A stretch of DNA of 64,000 nt from Roseofilum acuticapitatum BLCC-M154 (GCF_030068475.1 NZ_JAQOSP010000086.1:1-64000), one strand, 5' to 3'; shown: positions 24,488-33,747, counted from the stretch's first letter. A program made the numbers and translations. Notes: generated by a model from the sequence alone, not told the origin.

Positions 24488-25048
24488 TTATACCTCTGGC
24501 CAGAGTCGCTCTAGTTGCCGTTTCCAAGCGGCTAAAACTTGCTCCCGTTCTTGGGCATTTTGCGATAACTCGCCCATCATTCCTTCTTCATAAAATCGAT
24601 GTAGGGTTTGTAGAGTTCCTTCTAGGGTTTGTCCTTGGGCTTTTGAGACTTCCACAATCATCCGCAACTGTCGGTCTAATTTGGCTTGGAAATAAGGGGT
24701 TAATCCTTCTTCTTGCAAGCGATTTAAGCGGCCAATCATTTCCGCAAAGGTTTCTTGTTTTAAATCTTCTAGCTGGTGGCGATAAGTTATCCAGATCACT
24801 CCTTCACTGATCGAGTAGCGAGTTTCTTGGGTAAATTCAAAATTAGCCTCTAATAGGTCTTCAAAAAAGGGTTTGGCTTCTTGAACGGGGGCTATAGGTG
24901 CTAACGCCATCACCCAAGATTCATCGTCGGAGAGCAGTACCAATAATCGTAAATTCCCCCGATCGATTTTCCAAGAACCTCGACTGACTTCAGAGATCTG
25001 GTCTGAAAATAATTCATCTAACACTTCATTAATATCTTCAGGAGTCAT
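24488..25048 (-). CDS. Conserved protein of unknown function upstream of ABC permease
   Basis: A 186-residue cytoplasmic protein that I do not recognise by name. The first half (DRGNLRLLVLLSDDESWVMALAPI, KPFFEDLLEANFEF, YSISEGVIWITY) has the alternating pattern of YbjN- or CesT-like alpha/beta chaperone folds. The second half is helical (AEMIGRLNRLQEEGL, QTLHRFYEEGMM). It is the first gene of a two-gene operon with the sugar permease (three-base gap) and divergent from the metal regulator. No catalytic motif is visible. Confidence 0.75.
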   Translation of the reverse strand: MTPEDINEVLDELFSDQISEVSRGSWKIDRGNLRLLVLLSDDESWVMALAPIAPVQEAKPFFEDLLEANFEFTQETRYSISEGVIWITYRHQLEDLKQETFAEMIGRLNRLQEEGLTPYFQAKLDRQLRMIVEVSKAQGQTLEGTLQTLHRFYEEGMMGELSQNAQEREQVLAAWKRQLERLWPEV

Positions 25049-25119
25049 AAGTGTAAATTTGTTCTACAATTAATATAATGCTCAAAATTCTTGCGACTGA
25101 CAAGATTAACTTTTATCCA

Positions 25120-25509
25120 ATGACCCACTCCCCATCTCCAAACGATCCTCAATCTTTGCCCCATCATCACCATCCCCATGAACCGAATACCCTACACCCC
25201 CATGTTCATAGTGAAGAATCCTTGCGGCAAATTGTCAATCAGCTCTCGCGAATTGAGGGCCATGTGAGGGGGATTAAGAGTATGGTACAACAAAGTACCC
25301 CCTGTCCTGATGTGCTGATCCAACTGGCAGCAGTCCGGGGGGCAATCGATCGCGTTTCTCGAATTATTTTAGATGAACATTTGACCGAATGTATTGGTCG
25401 AGCGGCTCGTGAGGGCAATATTGAGGAAGAACTGGATCAACTCAAGGCTGCTCTAGACCGATTTTTACCGTTAGCAAAGAAGAAGTCGAAGCCCAAGAAA
25501 GACTTGTGA
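25120..25509 (+). CDS. CsoR/RcnR-family metal-sensing repressor (InrS-like)
   Basis: About 129 residues from the ATG at 25120; the ATG at 25078 would leave only 29 bases to the divergent gene. The family core is LRQIVNQLSRIEGHVRGIKSMV, with the metal-site Cys in STPCPDVL and the His/Cys pair of LDEHLTECIGRA, as in the CsoR/RcnR helical repressors. A His-rich N-terminus (PHHHHPHEPNTLHPHVH) resembles that of nickel-responsive InrS of cyanobacteria, which represses a nickel efflux gene. No efflux gene is adjacent here. Nickel specificity is an inference from the His-rich tail. It has a Lys-rich C-terminus. Confidence 0.85.
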   Translation: MTHSPSPNDPQSLPHHHHPHEPNTLHPHVHSEESLRQIVNQLSRIEGHVRGIKSMVQQSTPCPDVLIQLAAVRGAIDRVSRIILDEHLTECIGRAAREGNIEEELDQLKAALDRFLPLAKKKSKPKKDL

Positions 25510-25515
25510 TTAAAA

Positions 25516-25547
25516 AGCTAAAAGCTATGGGTTGATAGCTTTTAGCT
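25516..25547. terminator. Hairpin between convergent genes
   Basis: Perfect 13-bp stem (AGCTAAAAGCTAT at 25516-25528, complement at 25535-25547) with a six-base loop, preceded by an A run on the plus strand. It lies between the metal regulator and aroQ and overlaps the last codons of aroQ, so it may terminate both. Confidence 0.65.
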
Positions 25548-25977
25548 GAAGATGAGAGACTAGGGCTTGTAACCCTAGGCGGTAGCTTTCTGGGCCGAAA
25601 CCGCTAATTTGCCCGACAACCACGGGTGCTAAATAGGAGTGGTGGCGGAAGGGTTCGCGACGATAAATGTTGCTGAGGTGAACTTCGACGGTAGGAAGGG
25701 AAACGGCGGCGATCGCATCTCTGAGGGCTACACTGGTATGGGTGTAGGCTCCGGCATTAATGACAATGCCTTCATAGCGATTCACCGCCTCATGTATGGC
25801 ATCAACCAATACGCCCTCATGATTGGATTGAAGGGGGGTTACTTCCGCTTGAAGGGTTTTGCCATCCTCTTTCAATTGCTGGTTAATCTGGGCTAGAGTG
25901 GTCGAGCCATAGATTCCTGGTTCTCGCAGCCCCAATAGATTCAGATTAGGGCCATGCAATACCAAAACGTTGAACAA
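25525..25977 (-). CDS. aroQ: 3-dehydroquinate dehydratase, type II
   Basis: A 150-residue type II dehydroquinase, which converts 3-dehydroquinate to 3-dehydroshikimate in the shikimate pathway. The signature is complete: [19 protein letters not shown] with the catalytic Tyr in a flexible loop, [18 protein letters not shown] with the active-site Asn/His region, and [18 protein letters not shown]. Length is normal for the family. It is convergent with the metal regulator, and the small 45-residue gene lies immediately upstream on the same strand. Confidence 0.97.
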   Translation of the reverse strand: MFNVLVLHGPNLNLLGLREPGIYGSTTLAQINQQLKEDGKTLQAEVTPLQSNHEGVLVDAIHEAVNRYEGIVINAGAYTHTSVALRDAIAAVSLPTVEVHLSNIYRREPFRHHSYLAPVVVGQISGFGPESYRLGLQALVSHLQLKAINP

Positions 25978-26006
25978 GTTTTAATATCCTCAGTTGATAG
26001 AACTTT

Positions 26007-26144
26007 TTAGCGTCTGTATTCGCGGTCATTAACGGGAATCGGAATCGGCTCAGGTTCAGGCTGGACATCGGGCCCTAAGAGGGCTTCAATCAGTTTACGA
26101 GCCAATTCTTTGATTTTTTCCCAGATTTCGTCGATATAGTCCAT
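26007..26144 (-). CDS. Small 45-residue protein
   Basis: A short frame upstream of aroQ starting MDYIDEIWEKIKELARKLIE and continuing into a Pro/Glu-rich stretch (PDVQPEPEPIPIPV) before an Arg-rich end (NDREYRR). The start is preceded by a purine-rich AAAGGAG about 14 bases upstream. The first 20 residues form a clear amphipathic helix, so it could be a small membrane- or protein-binding peptide. No family assignment. Support comes from amino-acid pattern, ribosome-binding site and placement in a gap of about 300 bases. Confidence 0.55.
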   Translation of the reverse strand: MDYIDEIWEKIKELARKLIEALLGPDVQPEPEPIPIPVNDREYRR

Positions 26145-26281
26145 TCAGTATGAAGCTCCTTTCGCTGAACTTTAGCCCAGTACATTTAAGCTGGGTTAGT
26201 CAATCAAAGGCTTAATCCTTTCTTCGATCATAACGAATGATCGCAGATCGGCAACCTTTGTCGCTGTGAGTTTTCAAAAGT

Positions 26282-27535
26282 TTAAGCTTTGTGTAAGTGT
26301 TTCCGCAGATGATCTAAGGCCCAAGATTGACTGAAGTCCCGTAGGGTGGAGCGATCTAAGATACTGCCTAACTGCTGGCGATAGCTTTTGACTTCCCCGT
26401 TGGGTGAGGCTAATCCGATGTAAACTAAGCCGACGGGTTTCTCCTCTGTACCGCCACCGGGCCCGGCAATGCCGGTGATACTGAGGGCCCAATCGGTGTT
26501 TAATTGCTGTTGAATGCCCTTTGCCATTTGTTCGGCGACGCGATCGCTCACTGCACCATAGGCTTCTAAATCCTCCGGATTCACCCCTAACAGGCTCACC
26601 TTGACCTGATTCTCATAGGCGATGACTCCCCCCCTAAAATAGGCGGAACTGCCCGGCACAGAGGTAATAGCTGCTCCTAAACCGCCCCCGGTGCAAGATT
26701 CGGCGACGGCTAAGGTTTGTCCCCCCTCTAGCAATAATTTGCCCACTACATCGGCTAAGGTTTGGTCATCGACTCCAAAGCAGTATTCTCCCGCAATTGC
26801 CCGAATATGGTCTTCTACAGGATTAATCAGGGCTTGGGCTTCGGTTTCAGAACTGACGCGGGTGGAAATCCGCAACTTCACCAATCCTTTACCGGCATAG
26901 GGCGCTACTGTAGGGTTTTTATAGTCAAAGACTTGCGGGATTTTTTCCACTAGGGCAGACTCCCCAATGCCCCAAAACTTGAGGGTGCGGCTATAAATCA
27001 TGGTTTCTCCCCATCCTTGCTGTTTGAGATAGGGAACGGCTGTTTCTTTCCACATGCGATGCATTTCGCTGGGAACTCCAGGAAACGTCATTAGGGTTAA
27101 ATTGGGGCGTGGATGCCAGATAATGCCCGGAGCGGTTCCACTGGGGTTGGGTAAAATCATGGCTCCTTCTGGACTGAGGGCTTGTTTGCGGTTGCTGGGG
27201 TTCATGGTGCGTCCCCGTTGGGCATATTTGGCTTCGATATCGGCTAGGACTTCGGGGCGCTCGACTAGGGGGGTTTGGAAGAAGGAGGCAATGGTTTCGC
27301 CGGTGAGGTCGTCGGGGGTGGGGCCGAGTCCTCCGGTGAAGAGTATAATTTCTGTCTTTCGATCGAGGGCGGCGGCGATCGCCTGTTTCAGGCGCTCCAC
27401 ATTATCCCCCACCACCGTTTGATAGTAGTGGGGAATCCCCAACTGTGCCAACTCTTGGGCTAAAAACTGGGCATTCCGATTAAGAATATCTCCGAGGAGC
27501 AACTCTGTGCCCACACAAATAATTTCGGCTGACAT
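26282..27535 (-). CDS. cinA: CinA-family protein (nicotinamide-nucleotide amidase)
   Basis: About 417 residues from MSAEIICVGTELLLGDI at 27535 (an ATG at 27547 adds four residues). The N-terminal half is the MoaB/MogA-like domain (LFTGGLGPTPDDLT, MTFPGVPSEMHRM). The C-terminal half is the amidase domain (TLAVAESCTGGGLGAAITSVPG with catalytic Ser, SITGIAGPGGGTEEKPVGLVY). CinA proteins recycle pyridine nucleotides by deamidating NMN and hydrolysing ADP-ribose. The fusion length is normal. No competence genes are nearby. Confidence 0.95.
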   Translation of the reverse strand: MSAEIICVGTELLLGDILNRNAQFLAQELAQLGIPHYYQTVVGDNVERLKQAIAAALDRKTEIILFTGGLGPTPDDLTGETIASFFQTPLVERPEVLADIEAKYAQRGRTMNPSNRKQALSPEGAMILPNPSGTAPGIIWHPRPNLTLMTFPGVPSEMHRMWKETAVPYLKQQGWGETMIYSRTLKFWGIGESALVEKIPQVFDYKNPTVAPYAGKGLVKLRISTRVSSETEAQALINPVEDHIRAIAGEYCFGVDDQTLADVVGKLLLEGGQTLAVAESCTGGGLGAAITSVPGSSAYFRGGVIAYENQVKVSLLGVNPEDLEAYGAVSDRVAEQMAKGIQQQLNTDWALSITGIAGPGGGTEEKPVGLVYIGLASPNGEVKSYRQQLGSILDRSTLRDFSQSWALDHLRKHLHKA

Positions 27536-27587
27536 ACACGCACGCACTATAGGTTAATGAATTAGGACTTGAACGGGTTTCTTGCTT

Positions 27588-28703
27588 CTATCTGTCACCG
27601 GGTAGAGAGGGGCCCTTATCTTTCTGAGCAAAGTGGGATATTATCTGTTGTCTCTTTTCATGCCGATCTCTGTCAAGTTTAGCGACGGATTCTTTAAACT
27701 CTTGCTCTCTTTTGGCAAAGTGGGCGATCGCTGCTTCCCTTCTTTCGGTCATGATTTTGTCAAGCTTGGAGAAGTTTTCTATCAGCTCTTCATGTATCTT
27801 TGCAGATGCCCTTGATGCGTGTTCTTCCCAAGGAGTTTTACTTGTCGATCTCCAGGCTTTCTTCTCCTGCTGGTTGTTCTCTTTTGTGGATCTGTGCAGA
27901 TCTCTAGAGATCTCTGCGGATCTGAGATTCTGGGTTTGTACAGACTCCTTACTGTCTAACGGTTCTATGATTTCTGCTTCTAGCAGATCCCCAGAGCCAG
28001 TTTTTTTTCTCAAAACCGGTTTCGGAATTGAGATCCGATCAACTGTGCAGTTGGCAACCTTGTTTATAATATCTCGGCACTGCTCCTGGGTGAGACAGGG
28101 TTTACTGTTGACGATCAGATCGAGTAATTCTTCCGGGTGGGTTAGGACTGGAACCGAGCAATCGGTTGTCCCAATCCATCGAGCAGAGGGGAAGATGACG
28201 GGGGCAGATATTCTAGGGTAGGGCCCTGACTCAAGTTGTTTGTAGAGCCATTTTTGAAAGCTGTCCTTATGGTAAAGGTTTTGCGATGTGGGACTGTTGG
28301 ACATGGCGATCCACTTTTCCCCGTCCCGGCGTTTCCAGTTGTCCCGGTAAGCACTGTAGGAGCCTTTCCAGTTCTTGACCTCAATGATGAAGATGCCACC
28401 AGGCCCAATGAGGAGGATATCAATTTCGGTTGGTTTGCCTGAAGTTCCGGGGATGATTGTGTTTTGGAAAATTCCCCAGGTATTAGGTAGTTTTGCTAAT
28501 CTCGTTGAGATTTGGCTTTCCCCCATGAAGCCTTTGAAATCCTTACCAAACTGTTGGAATTCATAGAATGTCTCTCCGATCATTCCAAAGAATCCGTTAC
28601 CCATAGCCTCTCTGACTGTTTCGCGGCGCTGGTCTACTTTGCGATCGACTTCCCTTTTGAAGGCGGCCTTCAGTTCTGGGGAGTTTTGTCGATAGACTAT
28701 CAT
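27588..28703 (-). CDS. NERD-domain protein with coiled-coil tail
   Basis: A 371-residue protein with a nuclease-related NERD domain: GESQISTRLAKLPN, PTEIDILLIGPGGIFIIEVKNWKGSY (the E-V-K of the PD-(D/E)XK-like core near residues 107-110), and FQKWLYKQLESG. The C-terminal third (about 270-365) is highly charged, with heptad-like repeats (FSKLDKIMTERREAAIAHFAKREQEF), probably a coiled coil. NERD proteins are often considered nucleases and sometimes occur in mobile or defence contexts. It stands alone, between cinA and a repeat region. Confidence 0.85.
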   Translation of the reverse strand: MIVYRQNSPELKAAFKREVDRKVDQRRETVREAMGNGFFGMIGETFYEFQQFGKDFKGFMGESQISTRLAKLPNTWGIFQNTIIPGTSGKPTEIDILLIGPGGIFIIEVKNWKGSYSAYRDNWKRRDGEKWIAMSNSPTSQNLYHKDSFQKWLYKQLESGPYPRISAPVIFPSARWIGTTDCSVPVLTHPEELLDLIVNSKPCLTQEQCRDIINKVANCTVDRISIPKPVLRKKTGSGDLLEAEIIEPLDSKESVQTQNLRSAEISRDLHRSTKENNQQEKKAWRSTSKTPWEEHASRASAKIHEELIENFSKLDKIMTERREAAIAHFAKREQEFKESVAKLDRDRHEKRQQIISHFAQKDKGPSLPGDR

Positions 28704-28851
28704 ATCTTTACCCTGGTGGTTGGTGGTTGGTTATTATTTTACACCTTCGCAGACATGAATGTGCGGTAGTTAGTAATGTAATTAGTACCCTGTGCTTGCG
28801 CTAACGAACCCTACTGGACTGTTTCAGCTAAAATAGGACAATAGGTTTTCT

Positions 28852-28909
28852 GGAGTGCGAGCGTCTCGCTCGCTAGGGAACATAACAGCGAGCAAGATGC
28901 TCGCACTCC
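28852..28909. repeat. Inverted repeat with 23-bp arms
   Basis: Arms GGAGTGCGAGCGTCTCGCTCGC and its near-complement at 28887-28909 flank a 12-base loop. The unit is related to the repeats at 1-128 (GCAAGATGCTCCCACTCC). It lies downstream of the esterase-like gene and upstream of the NERD gene start. Confidence 0.8.
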
Positions 28910-28949
28910 TCTATTGCCTCATTGTTCGTGCGGTCACCATACGACTCAA

Positions 28950-30137
28950 CTAAAGGGCATCACACCATTGGGTTTGAATTGACTCAATACACGCCTCTAA
29001 ATACTTGGTGTCGAGCCATCCCACATACCCGGCAAACTGACATATATTTTGACGATCAAAGAGATAAACATGGTGAACTTTGGCCGCATTCACCACATGG
29101 AACACAACACCGCTCCCATCGGATAAAGTGAGCTTAAGTTTAGGTTCATCATTAATGTGTAGTTTCAGTTTATCCTCAGTCATTCCTTTGACCGCCTTTA
29201 ATCTCTCAATCACTAAATTGAGAGAGGATTGGCCGACAATGGTCTCGATGGTCTTGTAGTGAATATGATCTAAAATGAGTTCGGCAACTCTAGGAGAATG
29301 AAAATATCCTTCATGAGCTTTACCGGACTCTAAAGCCATGGATGCCATATCTTGACCTAAAGAGCGTGCAGCCATGGCAACCATATTAATATCGGTCTCA
29401 ACGTAAATATCTTGGACTTTTAAGTTATCTGTTGGCGTTAACTCGAAACTCGATTTTAAAGGATAGGCAATTAAATCAGAAGAAGCGATGAGATTGAGCC
29501 ATTTTAGACCTGAATTCCCTTGTTTTTTGGAAAAGTCTTTCACCGATTGAGGGTTGACGGCTAACATAGTATTTAAGAATAGAATCGGCGATCCCATGGT
29601 CGTAATGGTTTTCAGGTTGACCGTTCTTCGAGTGGGATTTTCTGATAGATGACGGATGATTCTGCGGATGGTATGGGCCGGATCATTGTTGGTAAACCGG
29701 TCAGAAAATAAAATATCCCATAAGATGACTGTGCCTAGGGAATGGCAAATGATGTGCAGTTCATCTTCTGTGGGATTCTCTTTGAGAAATTCAATGAGTT
29801 GCTGGGCTAGGGTTTGACGAATTTGTAGCCCTCTTTGGGGATTCAGATAGGTAAATAAATCTCCGGCAAATTGGGAGAGAAAGTCTTCTCTAAAACTGCG
29901 ATAGCGCAGAGAGTCCTTAATCTCAATTTGAGGATTTTCGCGTTTCAGGATTTGTAAATCTTGATCGATATAATTCCAAACTTGTTGCATATCGCTGAGG
30001 GCATTGCCCCAAAAGCTGGCATAAAAGATGGGGGCAGATTGGTTTAATTTTTGACTGGCTTGTTTGAGGGATTTTTTGAGTGCATCAGCGTATTGAACAT
30101 TCCGCGTGGCGACACCATGGATAAAGAAAATCAGCAT
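28950..30137 (-). CDS. Alpha/beta-hydrolase-like protein
   Basis: A 395-residue protein with an alpha/beta hydrolase start (MLIFFIHGVATRN) and a nucleophile elbow ICHSLGTVILWDIL near residues 159-172 (G-x-S-x-G becomes CHSLG). The pattern TMGSPI and SSDLIAYPLKS follows, and HEGYFHSPRVAEL with a late His could be the triad His. Lipase or esterase function is plausible, but the elbow Gly is replaced by Cys. The C-terminal part may bind something else. No operon partner. Confidence 0.75.
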   Translation of the reverse strand: MLIFFIHGVATRNVQYADALKKSLKQASQKLNQSAPIFYASFWGNALSDMQQVWNYIDQDLQILKRENPQIEIKDSLRYRSFREDFLSQFAGDLFTYLNPQRGLQIRQTLAQQLIEFLKENPTEDELHIICHSLGTVILWDILFSDRFTNNDPAHTIRRIIRHLSENPTRRTVNLKTITTMGSPILFLNTMLAVNPQSVKDFSKKQGNSGLKWLNLIASSDLIAYPLKSSFELTPTDNLKVQDIYVETDINMVAMAARSLGQDMASMALESGKAHEGYFHSPRVAELILDHIHYKTIETIVGQSSLNLVIERLKAVKGMTEDKLKLHINDEPKLKLTLSDGSGVVFHVVNAAKVHHVYLFDRQNICQFAGYVGWLDTKYLEACIESIQTQWCDAL

Positions 30138-30183
30138 AGGAACTTGATAGTTATAGTTGTTTTAATTAAGGATGGGACATGGT

Positions 30184-30213
30184 TGTAGGGGCGAGCGGCC
30201 GCTCGCCCCTACA
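30184..30213. terminator. Perfect 30-bp palindrome (possible terminator/regulatory hairpin)
   Basis: TGTAGGGGCGAGCGG followed directly by its exact complement, with NotI-like centre GCGGCCGC. It lies upstream of the hydrolase and downstream of hypD. A second hairpin follows at 30246-30266 (ATACAGCGC-GTT-GCGCTGTAT). These could end the hypD transcript. Related GTAGGGGCGA sequences are common dispersed repeats in cyanobacteria. Confidence 0.6.
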
Positions 30214-30285
30214 GAAATGTCTCAATGCTATTTGAATCCACTATAATACAGCGCGTTGCGCTGTATCTGGAAACTCGCAGAGGTA

Positions 30286-30317
30286 GAAACCCGGTTTCTT
30301 CAAGAAACCGGGTTTCT
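30286..30317. repeat. Two copies of the GAAACC(C/G)GGTTTC palindrome
   Basis: GAAACCCGGTTTC at 30286-30298 and GAAACCGGGTTTC at 30304-30316 are separated by five bases, just downstream of hypD. The same pair organisation is seen inside the kinase gene at 8733-8765 and, more widely spaced, in the five longer repeats at 43.7-47.3 kb. Confidence 0.8.
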
Positions 30318-30341
30318 TTGCCTGCCTACTGATTATTAATT

Positions 30342-31439
30342 CTATTTTCCTCGATAGCGATAGTAGGCAGCACAAGCGCCTTCTGAGGAAACCATGGGCG
30401 CACCGAGGGGATGTTCTGGGGTGCAGCGTGTGCCAAATGCAGGGCAATCATGGGGTTTCTTTACGCCTTGCATGATTTCACCACTGATACATTCAGTTGT
30501 CAGTACAGGGGGATGGGGATCGAGCCAGTCGGCAAAGCGCTTTTGAGCATCCCAAGGAGAATATTCTGCCCGCAGTCCTAATCCACTCTCAGGAATTTCC
30601 CCAATCCCGCGCCAGGTGCGAGGAATGATTTCAAACACTTGATCGATCAGATTTTGCGCCCCTAGATTGCCTTCCCGACGGACGGAACGACTATATTGAT
30701 TATCGACAGATAGGGGTTCTGTTTTCTTTTCTAACTGTTGGATGCAGCGATATAATCCTTGAAAAATGTCTAGGGGTTCAAATCCGGTGACGACGATGGG
30801 AATTTGGTATTTTTTGACTAAGGGTTCATACTCGGTATAGCCCATAATGGTGCAAACATGACCGGCTGCGAGAAATCCCTGTACCTGAGATTGGGGGGAG
30901 GAGAGAATGGCTTCCATGGCTGGGGGAACGCGCACATGGGAGGCGAGGAGGGAGAAGTTGTGAATCTGTTGTTGTTTGGCTTGATACACGGCCATGGCGG
31001 TGGCGGGGGCGGTGGTTTCAAAGCCCACGCCAAAGAAGACGATTTCAGATTCGGGATTGGCTTGGGCAATTTTGAGACAGTCTAGGGGAGAATAAACAAT
31101 CCGTACATCTGCACCAGAGGCTTTCATGCTCAGTAGGTCTTTTTCGGTTCCGGGAACGCGCAGCATATCGCCAAAGGAACAGAGTATGGTTTGGGGATGG
31201 GAGGCGATCGCGATCGCCCGATCGATCAGCGTTATGGGAGTCACACAAACGGGACATCCCGGCCCATGAATCAGGGTAATCTCCTCCGGCAACAGTTGAT
31301 CGATGCCATACTTAATAATGGAGTGGGTTTGACCGCCGCAAATCTCCATAATTGTCCAAGGTTGGGTGGTGATTTCGGCGATCGCCCCTGCCATCTTCTG
31401 CGCCAACTCAGCATCCCGATATTCATCCACAAATTTCAT
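30342..31439 (-). CDS. hypD: [NiFe] hydrogenase maturation protein HypD
   Basis: About 365 residues from [13 protein letters not shown] at 31439 (an ATG at 31445 adds two). HypD is the scaffold on which the Fe(CN)2CO group of [NiFe] hydrogenases is assembled with HypC. The essential Cys motifs are present: ICGGQTHSI near residue 35 and [10 protein letters not shown] near 63-72, plus the C-terminal cluster-binding Cys residues ([20 protein letters not shown]). The other hyp genes and the hydrogenase are not in this window. It implies that the organism has a bidirectional or uptake hydrogenase. Confidence 0.97.
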   Translation of the reverse strand: MKFVDEYRDAELAQKMAGAIAEITTQPWTIMEICGGQTHSIIKYGIDQLLPEEITLIHGPGCPVCVTPITLIDRAIAIASHPQTILCSFGDMLRVPGTEKDLLSMKASGADVRIVYSPLDCLKIAQANPESEIVFFGVGFETTAPATAMAVYQAKQQQIHNFSLLASHVRVPPAMEAILSSPQSQVQGFLAAGHVCTIMGYTEYEPLVKKYQIPIVVTGFEPLDIFQGLYRCIQQLEKKTEPLSVDNQYSRSVRREGNLGAQNLIDQVFEIIPRTWRGIGEIPESGLGLRAEYSPWDAQKRFADWLDPHPPVLTTECISGEIMQGVKKPHDCPAFGTRCTPEHPLGAPMVSSEGACAAYYRYRGK

Positions 31440-31500
31440 AACCATTGTTCCCCAATCTTCCTTACCATTAAAAGGGAAAACCCCCGCTAATTTTTAATTT

Positions 31501-33747
31501 TTAATTTTTAATTTTTAATTGACTCCGAGCTGCCTCTAAAATCAACTGCTGCTCCCCACGGGCGATCGCCCTTCGCACCCGATCCACCGCAGGCATCTCC
31601 ACAGAAATCGAAGTAATTCCCCAACGCACTAAATGCTCAATTAACGCTGGATGATTCACCACTGCTTGACCGCAAACACTAGACTGAATTCCCCCAGCTC
31701 GCGCTTCAGTAATGCACTGCTCCAAAGCCTTTAAAACCACCGGATGCAGAGCATTCAAACCCCGTTTATTCGCTTCCCACTGCTGACGCTCTAGACCAAA
31801 CAACAAGGGAATTAAGTCATTGGTTCCCACACTCAAACCATCAATCCCCAGGTTGATATACTCGGAAATTTGCCAGAGTACCCCAGGAACCTCCACCATG
31901 ATCCACAGTTCCATCCGCGATAACTGCCGTCGATCGACCCGCTTGCGAATGGCGATCGCATCATCTACCGTTCGCACAAAAGGTAACATTAAATGAAGAT
32001 TTTGATAGCCCTGGCGATGTAGTTTTTCCAGCACCGTTAATTCTAAATCCAATAAGGCCGATCTTTGCTCGTTGACCTCACAGGCTACGATTCCCCGCAC
32101 AGGAGAAGGCGCAAAAGAGTCAAAGGCACGATAATAAATGGGACGGGGATAAAAACTCTCGGCTAACTCTTGTAGATGCTTCAACCATTCGGAGGTAAAC
32201 CGATCCACATCTCTCCACCATTGAATTCCTGGAAAGAGTCTGGCGGCCCATAATTCAGAGCGGATTAAACCGACTCCATCCACCTCTGAGTCTGAAGGGT
32301 AGATGGAATGGGGTTGAGAGAGATTAATCCAGAGCTGTGTTGCATGTAGGGGCGCAAAATTTTGCGCCCCCACCGTAACTTGAATGGGGTCAGATGAATC
32401 ATCGCTCGCCCCTAAACTAATCTCTCCCGTTTCACCGTTCATTCGGATCGTCTCTCCGCTCAACAGGTGGTGAGTGGCTTGTTCGACTCCCACGATCGCC
32501 GGAATGCCTAATTCTCTAGCTACGATCGCTCCATGGCTGGTGATTCCACCCTCCTCCGTAATTAAACCCGCCGCTTCTTTTAAAATCCAGGTATCTTGGG
32601 GGGCGATCGCACCTTTAACCATAATTTTCCCTGGACTTAGGGACATGGATTCCAGCCGATCTGGTAAGACTAAAACCGGAGCCATAGCCACCCCTGGAGA
32701 AGCTCCTATACCCTTATGGGGCAGTAAAGAGGGTTTTTTGTCATTTAAAGGAATAACATCTGTAATCCACCAATTTAAGTCAGGTATGCCGATCCACTCT
32801 AGGCGAAATTCATCAGACCACTGATTTTTCAAGGAGAGGGCGCGATCGCCTAAACATTGGATTTGTGCTTCGTTTAAACAGGGTTGATCCACCAGGGAGG
32901 CATCGAGAATATAGGCACAAAGGGAACCCTCCTTACCCTTGAACAGGGGAGAATTCAAAGGCAAGCTTGAGGATTCACCACAGAGCTGATAAGCGATGCG
33001 CTTATTTCCCAAATGTTTCTCCTCGATCTGGTCAGGTTCAAGATTCATCTGATAGCGATCGCTACTCACTTGAGGTTCATTGAGCAGATACCCCAATCCC
33101 CAGGTTGCTTCTATTTCAATTTCACGATCTTGAGTGGCGATCGCCCCACTCATCACTTCATTGTGCAACGGTTGAATCAGAATACCCAGCCTAATCTGAT
33201 GTAACGAGATCCCTTTATATTGCCAGTAGAGCAAGTATTTATTGCGGAAAGTTTCCGCCCAAATTTGTTTAATCGTCTGGGCTAAAGCATCAGGATTTTT
33301 AGGCGATCCCCAAGCCGTCCATAAGCCAGATAAGCCCCTATAACCCTGGGGTTTAGACGGTTTAGGTAGACTCAAAGAGGGACGACAGAGAACAAAATCT
33401 CCTTCCCAGGTGGCGATCGCCTCCACTACCCTGTTATACCCTGGCCAATTGAGGGGGGTACTCAGAATTTGCTCTCGAATCCTTTGAGTCATTTGGCGTA
33501 GTTGAAGATCCCGATCCTCTAGAGTTTCCTGGAAAACCTCTGAAAGCCTACCATCGGACTTTTGCCCCAAAATGGGATAAGACCACTCAAGAGCATTTAA
33601 AAATTGCTGTCGGATCTCATTGGGGATCGCCAAACCCGGCAAGACTGGATAGCCTTGTTGCAGCAGTTGGCTTAAATTCCAAACGCGATCGCCCACCGAT
33701 AAGCGGTGTCGATCTTGGATCTCGGTGAGCCAGTAAATCGGATTCAT
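31501..33747 (-). CDS. PEP synthase/PEP-utilising enzyme-like protein, degenerate N-domain
   Basis: A 748-residue protein with the three parts of PEP synthase-type enzymes. The N-terminal ATP-grasp-like part (LLQQGYPVLPGLAIP, EIEATWGLGYLLNEPQVSSDRYQM) lacks the usual VRSS-type nucleotide-binding motif (here CRPSLSLPKPSKPQGYRG). The swivelling domain is intact: GGITSHGAIVARELGIPAIVG with the phosphohistidine. The C-terminal barrel has MVEVPGVLWQ, GLSVGTNDL and SVCGQAVVNHPAL with the catalytic Cys. It may be a diverged PEP synthase or a regulatory relative. It is shorter than PpsA of about 800 residues. The downstream end abuts AATTTTTAATT tracts (31493-31519). Confidence 0.85.
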   Translation of the reverse strand: MNPIYWLTEIQDRHRLSVGDRVWNLSQLLQQGYPVLPGLAIPNEIRQQFLNALEWSYPILGQKSDGRLSEVFQETLEDRDLQLRQMTQRIREQILSTPLNWPGYNRVVEAIATWEGDFVLCRPSLSLPKPSKPQGYRGLSGLWTAWGSPKNPDALAQTIKQIWAETFRNKYLLYWQYKGISLHQIRLGILIQPLHNEVMSGAIATQDREIEIEATWGLGYLLNEPQVSSDRYQMNLEPDQIEEKHLGNKRIAYQLCGESSSLPLNSPLFKGKEGSLCAYILDASLVDQPCLNEAQIQCLGDRALSLKNQWSDEFRLEWIGIPDLNWWITDVIPLNDKKPSLLPHKGIGASPGVAMAPVLVLPDRLESMSLSPGKIMVKGAIAPQDTWILKEAAGLITEEGGITSHGAIVARELGIPAIVGVEQATHHLLSGETIRMNGETGEISLGASDDSSDPIQVTVGAQNFAPLHATQLWINLSQPHSIYPSDSEVDGVGLIRSELWAARLFPGIQWWRDVDRFTSEWLKHLQELAESFYPRPIYYRAFDSFAPSPVRGIVACEVNEQRSALLDLELTVLEKLHRQGYQNLHLMLPFVRTVDDAIAIRKRVDRRQLSRMELWIMVEVPGVLWQISEYINLGIDGLSVGTNDLIPLLFGLERQQWEANKRGLNALHPVVLKALEQCITEARAGGIQSSVCGQAVVNHPALIEHLVRWGITSISVEMPAVDRVRRAIARGEQQLILEAARSQLKIKN

